DNA of 64,000 nt from assembly GCF_016834655.1 (NCBI RefSeq), contig NZ_JAENHP010000027.1, forward strand, positions 62,001 to 126,000, in the 5' to 3' direction. Positions within the stretch are counted from its first letter, which is position 1, and the number at the start of each line of letters is the position of its first letter. The position numbers were made by a program, and so were the translations under genes. Shown here in pieces: positions 16,539 through 26,358 of this stretch. The DNA is from Paractinoplanes ovalisporus. GTDB taxonomy: Bacteria; Actinomycetota; Actinomycetes; Mycobacteriales; Micromonosporaceae. The notes beneath the pieces were generated by a model, which did no database searches, was not told the DNA's origin, and saw nothing but the letters and a program-made list of their open reading frames with translations.

Positions 16539-17605
16539 ACAGACTTCAGAAAAGAGCGCAGAGCGTTCCCGTACGGGGTGAGCGTCGTCAGATCGGCGTA
16601 CTCGCTCGCCCCGTGCTGCCCGTCGCCGCCCGGCCCGAAGATGACCGCGTCGACACCGGCCGCCGTCCAGTGCCGGCCGTCGGCGGCGCCGTGCTTGGCC
16701 AGCAGCGTTCCCTCGTAACCCACCGACCGTGCCGCTGCCCGCAACAGAGAGACCTCGTGGCTGTCCGGGTCGGCGTGATGCGGGTGGCCCAGCGCCTCCA
16801 CCTCGGCCGCGACGCCGGTGACCGTGCTCAGATGCGCCGCGACCTGCTCGGCCGTCCGCCCGGTGAAGTCGGTGTCTTCGGCCGGGAAGCGGACGTCGAT
16901 CCACGCGGTCGCTTCGTCCGGCACCTGGTTGACGGCCCGGTTCGGTGTGTCGATGCGGGCCACGTTCACCGTCGTGCGCCACACCTCGGCCGCCGGTGAC
17001 GGGTAGCGCGCGAGCAGCCGCCCGACCGCCTCGACGATCGTGACCAGCGCGTTCGACCCGAGCCAGGGGTAAGCGGCGTGGGCCGCCGTGCCGTGCGCGG
17101 TGAGCCGCACGTGGGCCAGCCCGCGCGACTCGGTCACGATCCGCAGCCGGCTCTGCTCGCCGATGACCACGAAGTCCCCGCGGACGCCCTGGGCGATCTG
17201 GTGGGCGGTGCCGTCCAGCCCGCCGACCTCCTCGTCGGTGACCAGCTGGAGGGCGATCGGGAGGTCGCCCGCGAGCTCGTCGAACACCTCGGTCATGACC
17301 AGGGCGGCGACCTTCATGTCGTGGGCGCCCCGGCCATAGAGGCAGTCTCCCTCGACGCGCGGCTCGAACTGCGCGGGCGCGGCCGGGACGACGTCGAGGT
17401 GGGCGTTGAGCACGACCCGGAACCGGCTCACCCCGGGCGGGTGGACGAGGGCGCTGGGCTTGCCGTTCGACTCGAACCGCCGTACGGCGAAACCGCTCTT
17501 GACCTGGGCCAGCACGAACTCGAGGGCGCGGGCCAGCTGATCGGGCCGGTCCGAGGTGGACGGGATGGCGATGAGCTCGCACGCCCGCGTGATCAGGCTG
17601 TCCAT
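16535..17605 (-). CDS. M20-family metallopeptidase (ArgE/DapE type)
   Basis: This 356-residue protein has the M20 metal ligands: NAHLDVVP (near residue 68), GRGAHDMK (the shared Asp near 95) and the Glu pair in TDEEVGG (near 125). A dimerisation domain follows. The last His motif, FGPGGDGQHGASEY, is near residue 332. These two-zinc enzymes remove N-acyl groups or cleave short peptides (acetylornithine, succinyl-diaminopimelate, carnosine-like substrates). The exact substrate is unclear, and no arginine or lysine genes flank it. It is intact and of family length. Confidence 0.9.
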   Translation of the reverse strand: MDSLITRACELIAIPSTSDRPDQLARALEFVLAQVKSGFAVRRFESNGKPSALVHPPGVSRFRVVLNAHLDVVPAAPAQFEPRVEGDCLYGRGAHDMKVAALVMTEVFDELAGDLPIALQLVTDEEVGGLDGTAHQIAQGVRGDFVVIGEQSRLRIVTESRGLAHVRLTAHGTAAHAAYPWLGSNALVTIVEAVGRLLARYPSPAAEVWRTTVNVARIDTPNRAVNQVPDEATAWIDVRFPAEDTDFTGRTAEQVAAHLSTVTGVAAEVEALGHPHHADPDSHEVSLLRAAARSVGYEGTLLAKHGAADGRHWTAAGVDAVIFGPGGDGQHGASEYADLTTLTPYGNALRSFLKSV

Positions 17606-18009
17606 CCCTGGCAGCCTGTCACGACGGGCAGCGTTCCGGGTGGACCCCCACGGGTTGGACCCGGGCTGTATGCTCGCTCGCGACCGAACGGGGGAGGTCC
17701 GGCGACCGGAGCCACATCGATGGCCCGGATCGGCAGGGTGCGCGCATTTTCGGTCGCGTATTCCGTGCGTAATCTCCCCGCAACAATCGGTCAGCTCCGC
17801 ATGCGACCGAAATCTAGTGCGGTCGACAATGCACTTAATGCACGGTTAATTCTCCCCACTCTGTTGCGTCGTCAAGAAAATGACCGTCGGCCCGTGCCCG
17901 GAACGCGCGTGGTGCCTGATCACCGTCCGTGGTGGTCGATCACGGAGAGTGTGGCGCGGTGACTGCCTGAGATCGCCTGATGATCGTCGCCGCGTGATAG
18001 ACATGCGCG
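17606..18009. other. Gene-free gap with inverted and direct repeats upstream of tetR
   Basis: No coding sequence is supported in these 404 bp. The less GC-rich middle holds a long-range inverted repeat, TTTCGGTCGC (17748-17757) and GCGACCGAAA (17803-17812). It also holds two direct AATGCAC copies at 17828 and 17837, one helical turn apart. These look like protein-binding sites for a regulator of the flanking genes. Confidence 0.5.
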
Positions 18010-18612
18010 GTGCGGGAGGGGCAGCGGGCGGCGCGCCGGCGTGAGGACGTGCTGGCCGCCGCGTGTGCCGTCGTGGCCGAGCGAGGGGCCGACGCGACCC
18101 GTTTCTCCGATGTGACCGCGGTGACCGGGGTCGGGGTGTCCACCCTGCAGTACTACTTCGGAAGCCGCGAAGACATGCTGATCGCGGTGTTCCGGCTGTC
18201 CGCCCGCATGGACTTCGACCAGGTGACCGCGCGCCTCGAGGGTGAGACCGACCCGTGGCGGCGGCTGGTGGTGATCGCCTCCTACCTGACCGGCGCGGTG
18301 GGCAGCGACATCTCGTGGCGGGTGTGGGTCGAGTCGTGGCGGTGGGCCCTGCGCGACGCCGGGCTGCGGGCCGAGGTGCTGGGCGACTACACCCGATGGC
18401 GGGAGCTGCTGGCGGCCGAGATCGAGGCCGGCGTACGCGGGAGGGCCTTCACCACCCGGGCCGCGCCCCTCGACGTGGCCCGGCAGGCGCTCGCGCTCAT
18501 CGACGGCCTGGCGCTGCCGGTGGTGCTCGGCGATCCCGCCGTGGACCGCGACGCGGCCGCCGGGTTGCTGATCGACGCGCTGGCCCGCCTGACCGGGCGC
18601 GTTCAGGAGTAG
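18010..18612 (+). CDS. TetR-family transcriptional regulator
   Basis: The start is GTG 18010; the product has 200 residues. The N-terminal helix-turn-helix is clear: REDVLAAACAVVAERGADATRFSDVTAVTGVGVSTLQYYFGSREDML in outline, with STLQYYF as the recognition helix. The C-terminal ligand and dimer domain is Trp-rich (SWRVWVESWRWALRD). The closest style is TetR proteins of the BetI group. The target is unknown; the repeats in the 400-bp gap just upstream may be its own operator. It converges on the gntR gene with a 10-bp overlap. Confidence 0.92.
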   Translation: MREGQRAARRREDVLAAACAVVAERGADATRFSDVTAVTGVGVSTLQYYFGSREDMLIAVFRLSARMDFDQVTARLEGETDPWRRLVVIASYLTGAVGSDISWRVWVESWRWALRDAGLRAEVLGDYTRWRELLAAEIEAGVRGRAFTTRAAPLDVARQALALIDGLALPVVLGDPAVDRDAAAGLLIDALARLTGRVQE

Positions 18613-19163
18613 TCACTGCCGTACAGGTGCCGGCCGGGGTGGTCGCGGAACAGCAGGCAGTGGTTGTCGTCCTCGGGGCCCGGGGTGCGCACGGCCGGGC
18701 AGTTCGGGATGGCGTTGATCTCGGAGGCGCACAGTGTCCACTGCACCCACCAGCCGGTGCCGGCCGCGTGCTGGCCCAGCCCGGCGTGCGCGCCCTCGTG
18801 CGGATGTTCCAGCTCGCAGTGCAGCACCCGGTCGAGCCCGTGGGCCGGGCGGGGCAGCCGGCTGAGCCAGCCGACCTGCTGACGGTCGAGCTCGATGCGG
18901 GCCGGGCAGCGCTGCGCGTCGATGACGGCCAGGCTCGTGACGAAGTTGCCGGCGCCCTTGCGCGAACTGATCAGCCCCTCGGTGCGCAGCACCCGGAGAG
19001 CGGACTGGACGGTCGTACGGGCGACGCGGTGCGAGCCGGCGAGCGTGTGCTCGGACGGCAGCTTGGCGCCGACGGTCAGGCTGCCGGTGAAGATCTGGTG
19101 TCTCAGCTCGGCCGCGATCTGCTGGTACGGAGAGAGTGCCGTGTCGGGGGACATGCAAGGCAT
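18603..19163 (-). CDS. GntR-family regulator with unusual His/Cys-rich C-terminal domain
   Basis: The product has about 186 residues if it starts at ATG 19163 (other starts at 19154 and 19190). The winged helix is typical: SPYQQIAAELRHQI, then LPSEHTLAGSHRVARTTVQ and LRTEGLISSRKGAGNFV. The C-terminal 110 residues do not look like the usual UTRA or FCD domains. They are rich in His and Cys and in pairs such as GWWVQW, with a probable ligand-binding role. The gene lies 82 bp behind the agmatinase-family gene on the same strand, so the two likely form an operon. The 7-bp-arm palindrome before that operon is the natural binding site. Confidence 0.85.
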   Translation of the reverse strand: MPCMSPDTALSPYQQIAAELRHQIFTGSLTVGAKLPSEHTLAGSHRVARTTVQSALRVLRTEGLISSRKGAGNFVTSLAVIDAQRCPARIELDRQQVGWLSRLPRPAHGLDRVLHCELEHPHEGAHAGLGQHAAGTGWWVQWTLCASEINAIPNCPAVRTPGPEDDNHCLLFRDHPGRHLYGSDYS

Positions 19164-19245
19164 GCTGCGTGGCTGATCAGGGTGGAACAAGTGCGCAACC
19201 GCGACTGTCTGTCACGACCGCCGGGCCGGCACCGAGGGCTGCGGA

Positions 19246-20292
19246 TCACTCACCGAGGGCGGTCGCCCCGCCCTGCGAGCCGCGGCCCTCGAGCAGCGGC
19301 GTGGCCCGGTTCCAGCGGGGCCCACCTGCGTCTTTGCGGCGCCGGGCGATGCCCGACAGGGCCTCCAGGACGACCCGGTTGCCGAGCATCGCGGTGATGT
19401 CCGCATGGTCGAACGGGGGTGCCACCTCGACGATGTCCATGCCTACTACGGGTAATTCGTGGCAGATCCGCGAGACGCTGTCGAGAAGTTGGCGCGCGGT
19501 GAAGCCACCCGGCTCCGGCGTGCCCGTGCCCGGGGCGTGGCCGGGGTCGCAGACGTCGATGTCGACCGAGAGGAAGACGCCGTCGCAGTCGTCGAGCGCG
19601 ATCTCGAACGCCCGGTCGAGCACGGTGTCGAGGCCGCGGTCGACGATCTCGCTCATGTGGAACGAGTTCATGCCCTGGTCGGCCATCCAGTCGAGGGTCT
19701 CCGGACCGGGCCAGTAGCCGCGCAGGCCCAACTGCAGAAAGCGGTCCCCCCGTACGGCGCCCGACTCGATCAGACGCCGCATGGGCTGCCCATGGCCGTA
19801 CAGGGAACCGAATTCGATGTCCCCGGTGTCCGCGTGCGCGTCGAAATGGATGACCGAGACGCGCCCGGCCCCGTGGTGACGGGCCACGCCGGCCACATCG
19901 GGCCAGGTGACGGTGTGGTCGCCGCCCAGGATCAGCGGGATCGCGCCGTGTGCGGTGACGAACGCGACGGCGTCCTCGATCGTGTCGCAGCTGCGCTGGA
20001 TCTCGCCGCTGAACACCTCGAGGTCGCCCGCGTCCTTGACGGTCAGGTCGCCGCCGAGGGCGTCGACCCGCATCGCCATGTGCGGCCGGGAGCCGTCGTG
20101 CGGCAGATAGTCGGTGCCCCGGATGACCTGCGGGCCGAAGCGGGCGCCGGGCCGGTGCGACGTGCCGCCGTCGAAGGGCGCGCCGAGGATGACCACGTCG
20201 GCGTCCGCGTACGTCGCCGGTTCCTCCCAGTCGCAGGCGGGCACCCCGAGGAACGTGTAATCGGGTCCGAACATCGGTCCGTAGCGCGTCAC
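19246..20292 (-). CDS. speB: Agmatinase/ureohydrolase-family enzyme
   Basis: This 348-residue protein carries the binuclear manganese motifs of ureohydrolases: LILGGDHTVTWP, HFDAHADTGD and SVDIDVCDPGHAPGTGTPE. Early residues (GAPFDGGTSHRPGARFGP) are also typical. The family hydrolyses agmatine, guanidinobutyrate, arginine or related guanidino compounds to urea plus an amine. The exact substrate cannot be read from sequence, so the symbol names the family only. It is first in a likely operon with the gntR gene behind it. An 18-bp palindrome lies 7 bp upstream of its ATG. Confidence 0.88.
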   Translation of the reverse strand: MTRYGPMFGPDYTFLGVPACDWEEPATYADADVVILGAPFDGGTSHRPGARFGPQVIRGTDYLPHDGSRPHMAMRVDALGGDLTVKDAGDLEVFSGEIQRSCDTIEDAVAFVTAHGAIPLILGGDHTVTWPDVAGVARHHGAGRVSVIHFDAHADTGDIEFGSLYGHGQPMRRLIESGAVRGDRFLQLGLRGYWPGPETLDWMADQGMNSFHMSEIVDRGLDTVLDRAFEIALDDCDGVFLSVDIDVCDPGHAPGTGTPEPGGFTARQLLDSVSRICHELPVVGMDIVEVAPPFDHADITAMLGNRVVLEALSGIARRRKDAGGPRWNRATPLLEGRGSQGGATALGE

Positions 20293-20299
20293 GCCAGGG

Positions 20300-20317
20300 A
20301 CTGTATCGCCATACAGT
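20300..20317. promoter_or_regulatory. Palindromic operator of the agmatinase-gntR operon
   Basis: ACTGTAT-N4-ATACAGT is a perfect inverted repeat ending 8 bp before the agmatinase start. A second, imperfect copy (GGTACAG-N5-CTGTCCC) follows at 20323-20341. The GT...AC spacing fits GntR-family sites. It also lies in the promoter gap of the divergent protein kinase gene, so it could control both. Confidence 0.6.
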
Positions 20318-20390
20318 GACCGGGTACAGCGTTTCTGTCCCGGGATCGACGGGTACCGCCAGCAGACGATCTAACCCGGGAGGGCGGACA

Positions 20391-21356
<966 letters not shown>

Positions 21357-21359
21357 GCG

Positions 21360-22229
21360 TCATCCGCTGCGGGGAACCACGACCAGGGGCCGGCACGCGC
21401 GCCGGATGAGCCGGGTCGACACCCCGCCGAGCAGCACCCGCCGGGCCGGGCCGTAGCCGCGGGAACCGCAGTAGAGCACGTCCACGTCGGTCAGGTCAGC
21501 CAGCGTGTCGACCACGTCGCCCGCGACCACCTGCCATTCGGCCGTGACGCCGGGCACCGCCTCGGCCGCCTTGCGCAGCGACGCCTCGTACGTCTCGCGG
21601 GCCGTGTCGAGGAACGCCCGTTCGACGTCCTCGCCGATCAGGAACGGCAGCGACGCGTCCCCCTCGGCGACCACGGTGTAGAGCTTGAGCGTGTCCCCGG
21701 TGCGGCGGGCGGTCTCGGCCGCGACCCGCAGCGCGGCCCGGCCGTCCGGCGTGTCCACGTACGCCACCCCGATGCGGCGCCGCTCGGCCGGCGGGGCGGG
21801 CATCGACGCCGGGGCGATGGCGACCGGGCAGACGCTGCCGGCGAGCAGGCGCTCGGCGGTGCTGCCGGCCATCAGGCGCTCCTTGGTGGCGTGCCGGCCC
21901 GACCCGATCACCAGCATCGCCGCCTGGGTCTGCTCGGCCAGGTCGTGCAGCCCGTGCGCGGCCGACGACGACGACACCATGCGGTAGGTGACCTCGCCGG
22001 GCGCGTCCTCCAGGGTCTTGCGGGCGTCGTCGAGCACCCGCTGGGCGGCGCGGTGCCGGTCGGCGACCCATTCGGCGTCCACCCGGCCCGAGCCGAGGGC
22101 GGCCGGCGCCGGGTGCACGACGGCGACCAGCAGCGGCGCTTCCAGGGCCTCGGCGAACCAGCGGCCCAGGGCCAGGGCGTCCTCGGCAGTGGGGCCGCCG
22201 TCGACTCCCGCTATCACCGGGCCGGTCAT
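21360..22229 (-). CDS. Universal stress protein with two Usp domains
   Basis: These 289 residues form two tandem Usp folds. The first starts with VIAGVDGGPTAEDAL and ends with a nucleotide-loop motif, VIGSGRHATKERLMAGSTAERLL. The second starts with RIGVAYVDTPDGRAAL and ends with YCGSRGYGPARRVLLGG, keeping the GxxG...GS-like ATP-binding pattern in part. It overlaps the permease gene by ATGA and follows it, so the two are translated together. Usp domains bind ATP and often tune transporters, which fits this pairing. The kinase gene converges on it. Confidence 0.92.
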   Translation of the reverse strand: MTGPVIAGVDGGPTAEDALALGRWFAEALEAPLLVAVVHPAPAALGSGRVDAEWVADRHRAAQRVLDDARKTLEDAPGEVTYRMVSSSSAAHGLHDLAEQTQAAMLVIGSGRHATKERLMAGSTAERLLAGSVCPVAIAPASMPAPPAERRRIGVAYVDTPDGRAALRVAAETARRTGDTLKLYTVVAEGDASLPFLIGEDVERAFLDTARETYEASLRKAAEAVPGVTAEWQVVAGDVVDTLADLTDVDVLYCGSRGYGPARRVLLGGVSTRLIRRACRPLVVVPRSG

Positions 22230-23704
22230 GACGGATCACCGTCCTCCGGCGTACGGGGATCGGACTCGCGGGCCCAGCCCGGGGTGGCGGACTGCTCGCG
22301 GCGCAGGCGGGAGTTCTTGTAGCCGTACAGCCAGTAGATGACCACGCCGATCACCAGCCACACGACGAACCGGACCCAGGTGTCCCAGGGCAGGTCGCTC
22401 ATCAGGTAGACCGCGAACGCGATGCCGAGGATCGGCAGCACCGGCGACCACGGCACCCGGTAGGGCCGGGGCATGTCGGGGCGGGTGCGGCGCAGCACGA
22501 TCACGCCGATGTTGACCAGCACGAACGCGAACAGCGTGCCGATGTTGACCAGCTTGACGATCTCGCTCAGCGGCACCAGCGCGGCCAGGATCGCGATCAG
22601 CACGCCGAGAATCATGGTCAGCCGGGCCGGGGTGCCGTACCGCTGGTTGACCTGGGCCAGACGCTGGGGGAGCAGGCCGTCGCGGCACATCGCGAAGAAG
22701 ATGCGGGTCTGGCCGTACATGATGACCAGCACCACGCTGGTGATGGCGACGACCGCGCCGAGCGCGAGGATCGCGGCCGCCCAGCTGATGCCGGCGCCCT
22801 GGTCGAGCGCGGCCGCCAGCGGCGCGTCGCTGCCCTCGAGCTGGTCCGGCGAGGCGATGCCGATCGCCCCGACCGCGGTCAGCACATAGAAGATCGTGCA
22901 GATGACCAACGAGCCGATGATGGCCAGGGGCAGGTCACGGGCCGGCTGCTTGGCCTCCTCGCTGCCGGTCGAGACCGCGTCGAAGCCGATGTAGGCGAAG
23001 AAGATCACCGCCGCCGCCGCGGTCACCCCGTCCACTCCGTCGGGGGCGAACGGCTGGAAGTTGCCGGTGCCGAAGTTCGCGAACGCCACCACGATGAAGA
23101 ACAGCAGGACGACCAGCTTGACCGCGACCATCACCAGGTTGACCCGGGCGCTCTCGGTCACGCCCCGGATCAGCAGGAACGTGATGGCCAGGACCACGAA
23201 CACGGCCGGCAGGTTGAAGATGCCGCCGTCCTCGGGGGATTTCGCAATCGCGTCGGGCAGGGCCACCCCGAACGCGGCGTCGAGGAACGCGTTCAGGTTG
23301 CCGCCCCAGCCGACGGCGATCGCCGCCACCGAGACCCCGTACTCCAGGATCAGGTCCCATCCGATGATCCAGGCGACCAGTTCGCCCAGGGTCGCGTACG
23401 TGTAGGTGTAGGCGCTGCCGGCCACCGGGATCGACGACGCCAGCTCCGCATACGACAGCGCCGAGAACGCACAGGCGACCGCGGCCAGCACGAAGGACAG
23501 GATCACCGCGGGCCCGGCTATGCCCGCCCCCTCACCGATCACGACGAAGATGCCGGTGCCGATGATCGCGCCGACGCCCATCGCGGTCAGATGCGTGGCA
23601 CCGACTGCTTTCTTGAGGCCGTGCCCCTCCTCCGCCGTCTCGGTGATGAGGGATCTGACGTCGCGCACCGCGAAGATGCCCGGCCGTCCCGAGGTCGTGG
23701 CCAT
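22226..23704 (-). CDS. APC-family amino acid permease (cationic amino acid transporter-like)
   Basis: This 492-residue protein has about 12-14 membrane helices. The opening helix motif MGVGAIIGTGIFVVIGEGAG is the substrate and sodium/proton site of APC transporters. FFAYIGFDAVSTGSEEAKQP in helix 6 is also typical of the CAT/YfnA branch. It probably imports amino acids by proton coupling. The start at ATG 23704 has a fitting upstream region. The universal stress gene begins inside its stop. The agmatinase gene two genes away may hint at arginine-like substrates, but this is weak. Confidence 0.92.
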   Translation of the reverse strand: MATTSGRPGIFAVRDVRSLITETAEEGHGLKKAVGATHLTAMGVGAIIGTGIFVVIGEGAGIAGPAVILSFVLAAVACAFSALSYAELASSIPVAGSAYTYTYATLGELVAWIIGWDLILEYGVSVAAIAVGWGGNLNAFLDAAFGVALPDAIAKSPEDGGIFNLPAVFVVLAITFLLIRGVTESARVNLVMVAVKLVVLLFFIVVAFANFGTGNFQPFAPDGVDGVTAAAAVIFFAYIGFDAVSTGSEEAKQPARDLPLAIIGSLVICTIFYVLTAVGAIGIASPDQLEGSDAPLAAALDQGAGISWAAAILALGAVVAITSVVLVIMYGQTRIFFAMCRDGLLPQRLAQVNQRYGTPARLTMILGVLIAILAALVPLSEIVKLVNIGTLFAFVLVNIGVIVLRRTRPDMPRPYRVPWSPVLPILGIAFAVYLMSDLPWDTWVRFVVWLVIGVVIYWLYGYKNSRLRREQSATPGWARESDPRTPEDGDPS

Positions 23705-23921
23705 GTCTGCCCTCCCGTCATCGGCTCCCGCCTATGTGACTTTGGGCATACGTCCCGTCACTCCGCAACCGCACAGCAAGATCGGGCAGGTCCGACATGT
23801 GCCCGGGGGCAGTCGCGCACCGGGTGTCCGCTGTGGCACCGGAAACGCGCGGCAGCCTGCGGGAGTAGCGAAACCAGAGGTACGGTGGCCACGGAGCCAC
23901 AGGGGTGACGGAGGTTCGGCG

Positions 23922-24272
23922 GTGGGCGAGGCGGTGATGACGACGCGGCGTCAGGCGGACGGCGCGATCGTCGTCGATGTGCGAGGCAGCCTCGACGCGG
24001 CCACGGTCGGCGCCCTGCGCGAGACGCTGCTCGGCACGATCCAGCGCGAGCGCCCGGTGACCCTGATCGTCGACCTCACGTTCGTCACGTTCATGGATTC
24101 CCAGGGCATCGGCACCCTGGTCACGGGTTACAACGTGGCCCGCGAGGTGGGCACGAAATTCGTGCTGCGCAACCCCAGCGAGTTCGTGCACCGCCAGCTT
24201 CGGGTGACCGGCCTGGCCGAGATGTTCGGGCTGCCCCCGTCGTCGTCGCCGAGCCAGTCCTACACCCCCTGA
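23922..24272 (+). CDS. STAS-domain anti-sigma factor antagonist-like protein
   Basis: I chose GTG 23922 because GGAGG lies 7 bp upstream; this gives 116 residues. The core reads VVDVRGSLDAATVGALRETL, then LIVDLTFVTFMDSQGIGTLV. The Ser in MDSQG is at the place phosphorylated by anti-sigma kinases in SpoIIAA/RsbV proteins. Such proteins release a sigma factor by binding its anti-sigma kinase when unphosphorylated. No RsbW-like kinase is next to it, so its partner must be elsewhere. It is divergent from the permease gene. Confidence 0.88.
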   Translation: MGEAVMTTRRQADGAIVVDVRGSLDAATVGALRETLLGTIQRERPVTLIVDLTFVTFMDSQGIGTLVTGYNVAREVGTKFVLRNPSEFVHRQLRVTGLAEMFGLPPSSSPSQSYTP

Positions 24273-24325
24273 AACAGCTCCGCCGATGACGAGCGGCCGC
24301 ACTCCGCGGCGGCTAATGTGCGTTC

Positions 24326-25087
24326 ATGGAGCGCAGGGCCGCCACTCTGCGGCGTGACCCCGACTGGTGGACCCTTCCGGCCGCGACCGGATCCTGGTCG
24401 AGCCTCGAACTTTCCGTGAAGGCGCTGCGGGCCGACCTGGCCGTGCGCGTCTGGTCGCCGGCCGAAGCCACCGGGCGGGTGCTGGTCGCCCACGACGGGC
24501 CCGACTACGACAAACACGCCGACCTGGGCCGTTACGTCGCCGCCTCGATCACCGCCGGCCGCATCGAACCCTGCCACGTCGTGCTGCTCCCGGCCGGGGA
24601 CCGCTTCGAGTGGTATGCGGCCCTCCCGGCGTACGGGCGCGCCCTGGGTCTGGAAATCCTGCCCGAGCTGGCCGATCGGTTCTCCGGTGGAGCGCCCGTG
24701 GTGACGGCCGGCGCGAGTCTCGGCGCTTTGGCCCTGCTGCACTGCCAGCGCCGCTACCCCGACCTGTTCGCCGGTCTGTTCCTGCAGTCCGGCAGTTTCT
24801 TCCAGCCCCGCTTCGACAAACAGGAGACCGGCTTCGCGCGCTACCTGCCGATCGTGCGCTTCACCGGGCGGGTGCTGCGGGCCGGACGCGGTCCCGCCGT
24901 GCCGACGACGATCACTTGCGGCAGGCTCGAGGAGAACCTCGCGAACAACCGGAGCATGGCCGAGGCGCTGCGCGGGCAGGGTTACCCGGTCACCTTCGCG
25001 CAGATCGAAGGCGGTCACGACTGGCCGGCCTGGCGCGACGCCCTCGATCCGCACCTCACATCGCTGTTGAGACGAGTCTGGCCTTGA
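24326..25087 (+). CDS. Esterase D/Fes-like alpha/beta hydrolase
   Basis: This 253-residue protein has the nucleophile elbow GASLGALALL (Ser near residue 134), a possible acid region, and the His in GGHDWPAWRDAL. The order VLVAHDGPDYD - AGASLG - GGHDW is that of putative esterases related to enterochelin esterase. Its gene is 16 bp ahead of an ATP-grasp ligase gene, so the two are one operon. The hydrolase may release, edit or recycle the ligase's product. There is no signal peptide, so it acts in the cytoplasm. Confidence 0.88.
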   Translation: MERRAATLRRDPDWWTLPAATGSWSSLELSVKALRADLAVRVWSPAEATGRVLVAHDGPDYDKHADLGRYVAASITAGRIEPCHVVLLPAGDRFEWYAALPAYGRALGLEILPELADRFSGGAPVVTAGASLGALALLHCQRRYPDLFAGLFLQSGSFFQPRFDKQETGFARYLPIVRFTGRVLRAGRGPAVPTTITCGRLEENLANNRSMAEALRGQGYPVTFAQIEGGHDWPAWRDALDPHLTSLLRRVWP

Positions 25088-25103
25088 TCCAGGGGAGGCA
25101 ACC

Positions 25104-26336
25104 GTGGCGGACGTCGAGCACACCATCGGACTTCTACTCGGAACGGAAGACGACTGGCCCCGGGCCTACGAGGCCCTGCTGCGCCGCCTCGGGGTGGTGA
25201 ACGGACCGGACGGCAAGAGTCACCGGGTCTCGTCCGAGCGGGTCACCATCGAGCCGTTCAACCTGCGCTACAAGCCCCGCCACGAGCTGGTCATCGACCG
25301 GCTGGCCTACTGGTACTACCACCCTCGCGAGTGGCTCAAGAAAATCGCGCTGATGGATGACGTGTACCTGCTGAACAGCCCGTTCACGTTCCAGTCGATG
25401 GAGAAGCACGCGGCCTACTGCGCGATGATGCGGCTCGGGCTCAAGGTGCCCGAGACGGTGCTGGTGCCGTACAAGAACCCTCTGGACAACAGCCGGTACG
25501 CGTACACGGCGGCCCGCTACAACCAGGCGTTCGACCTGGACGAGACGGCGGCGCAGGTCGGCTATCCGATGTTCATGAAGCCCTACGACGGCGGCGCCTG
25601 GGTCGGCGTCTCCAAGATCCGTAATCCGCAGGAGCTGCACGCCGCGTACGACGCCTCGGGGGAGCGGCTGATGCATCTGCAGGCCTCGGTCGAGGACTAC
25701 GACGTGTTCGCCCGGTCGCTGACCATCGGCCCCGAGACGATGGTCATGAAGTTCCGCCCCGAGCAGCCCATGCACGCCCGCTACGAGGTCGACCACGGCT
25801 TCCTCAACGCCGAGCAGGGCGACGAGGTGGTCACGATCTCGCGGCTGGTCAACGCGTTCTTCCGGTGGGAGTTCAACTCGTGCGAGTCGCTGGTGCGCGG
25901 CACCGACGTGCACCCGATCGACTACGCCAACGCCTGCCCCGACGTGGCGGTCACCTCGCTGCACTACTACTTCCCGTGGGCCATGGCCGCCCTGGTCCGG
26001 TGGTCGGTGTTCTGCGTGGTGACCGGGCGTAAGCCGCGCCTCGACACCGACACGTCGGCCTATTTTGCGATCGGGGACGACCCTTCGCTTTCGTACGGGG
26101 AAAAGCTCGCCGGCTACCGCAAGCTGGCCGATGACTACTTCGAGGCCGACCGGTACGCCGACTTCTGCGACCGCTATCTGGGCAACGTCGACGAGATCGT
26201 CTACGACTGGGTGAACTCCGAGGAGTTCCGGTCGCTGTTGCGCGAGACCGTTCGGGCTACGTATCCGGTGCATGAGCATGAGAAGTTCCAGGCGCACTTC
26301 GGTGGGCTGCTCGACGCTTGGGTCCGTGACCACTGA
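25104..26336 (+). CDS. ATP-grasp ligase-like protein of unknown substrate
   Basis: This 410-residue protein starts at GTG 25104. The ATP-grasp pattern is visible: GYPMFMKPYDGGAWVGVSKI (nucleotide-binding Lys and glycine loop), ERLMHLQASVEDYDVFAR and, later, VNAFFRWEFNSCESLV with DVHPIDYANACPDVAVTSLHYY towards the metal site. Family members join an acid to an amine or a thiol, as in RimK or D-Ala-D-Ala ligase. An N-terminal region (RYKPRHELVIDRLAYWYYHPREWLKK) is specific to this subgroup. The esterase gene just upstream is its likely partner. A 13-bp tandem repeat follows the stop. Confidence 0.85.
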   Translation: MADVEHTIGLLLGTEDDWPRAYEALLRRLGVVNGPDGKSHRVSSERVTIEPFNLRYKPRHELVIDRLAYWYYHPREWLKKIALMDDVYLLNSPFTFQSMEKHAAYCAMMRLGLKVPETVLVPYKNPLDNSRYAYTAARYNQAFDLDETAAQVGYPMFMKPYDGGAWVGVSKIRNPQELHAAYDASGERLMHLQASVEDYDVFARSLTIGPETMVMKFRPEQPMHARYEVDHGFLNAEQGDEVVTISRLVNAFFRWEFNSCESLVRGTDVHPIDYANACPDVAVTSLHYYFPWAMAALVRWSVFCVVTGRKPRLDTDTSAYFAIGDDPSLSYGEKLAGYRKLADDYFEADRYADFCDRYLGNVDEIVYDWVNSEEFRSLLRETVRATYPVHEHEKFQAHFGGLLDAWVRDH

Positions 26337-26358
26337 ATTTTTCTGACTTGTCGGATTT

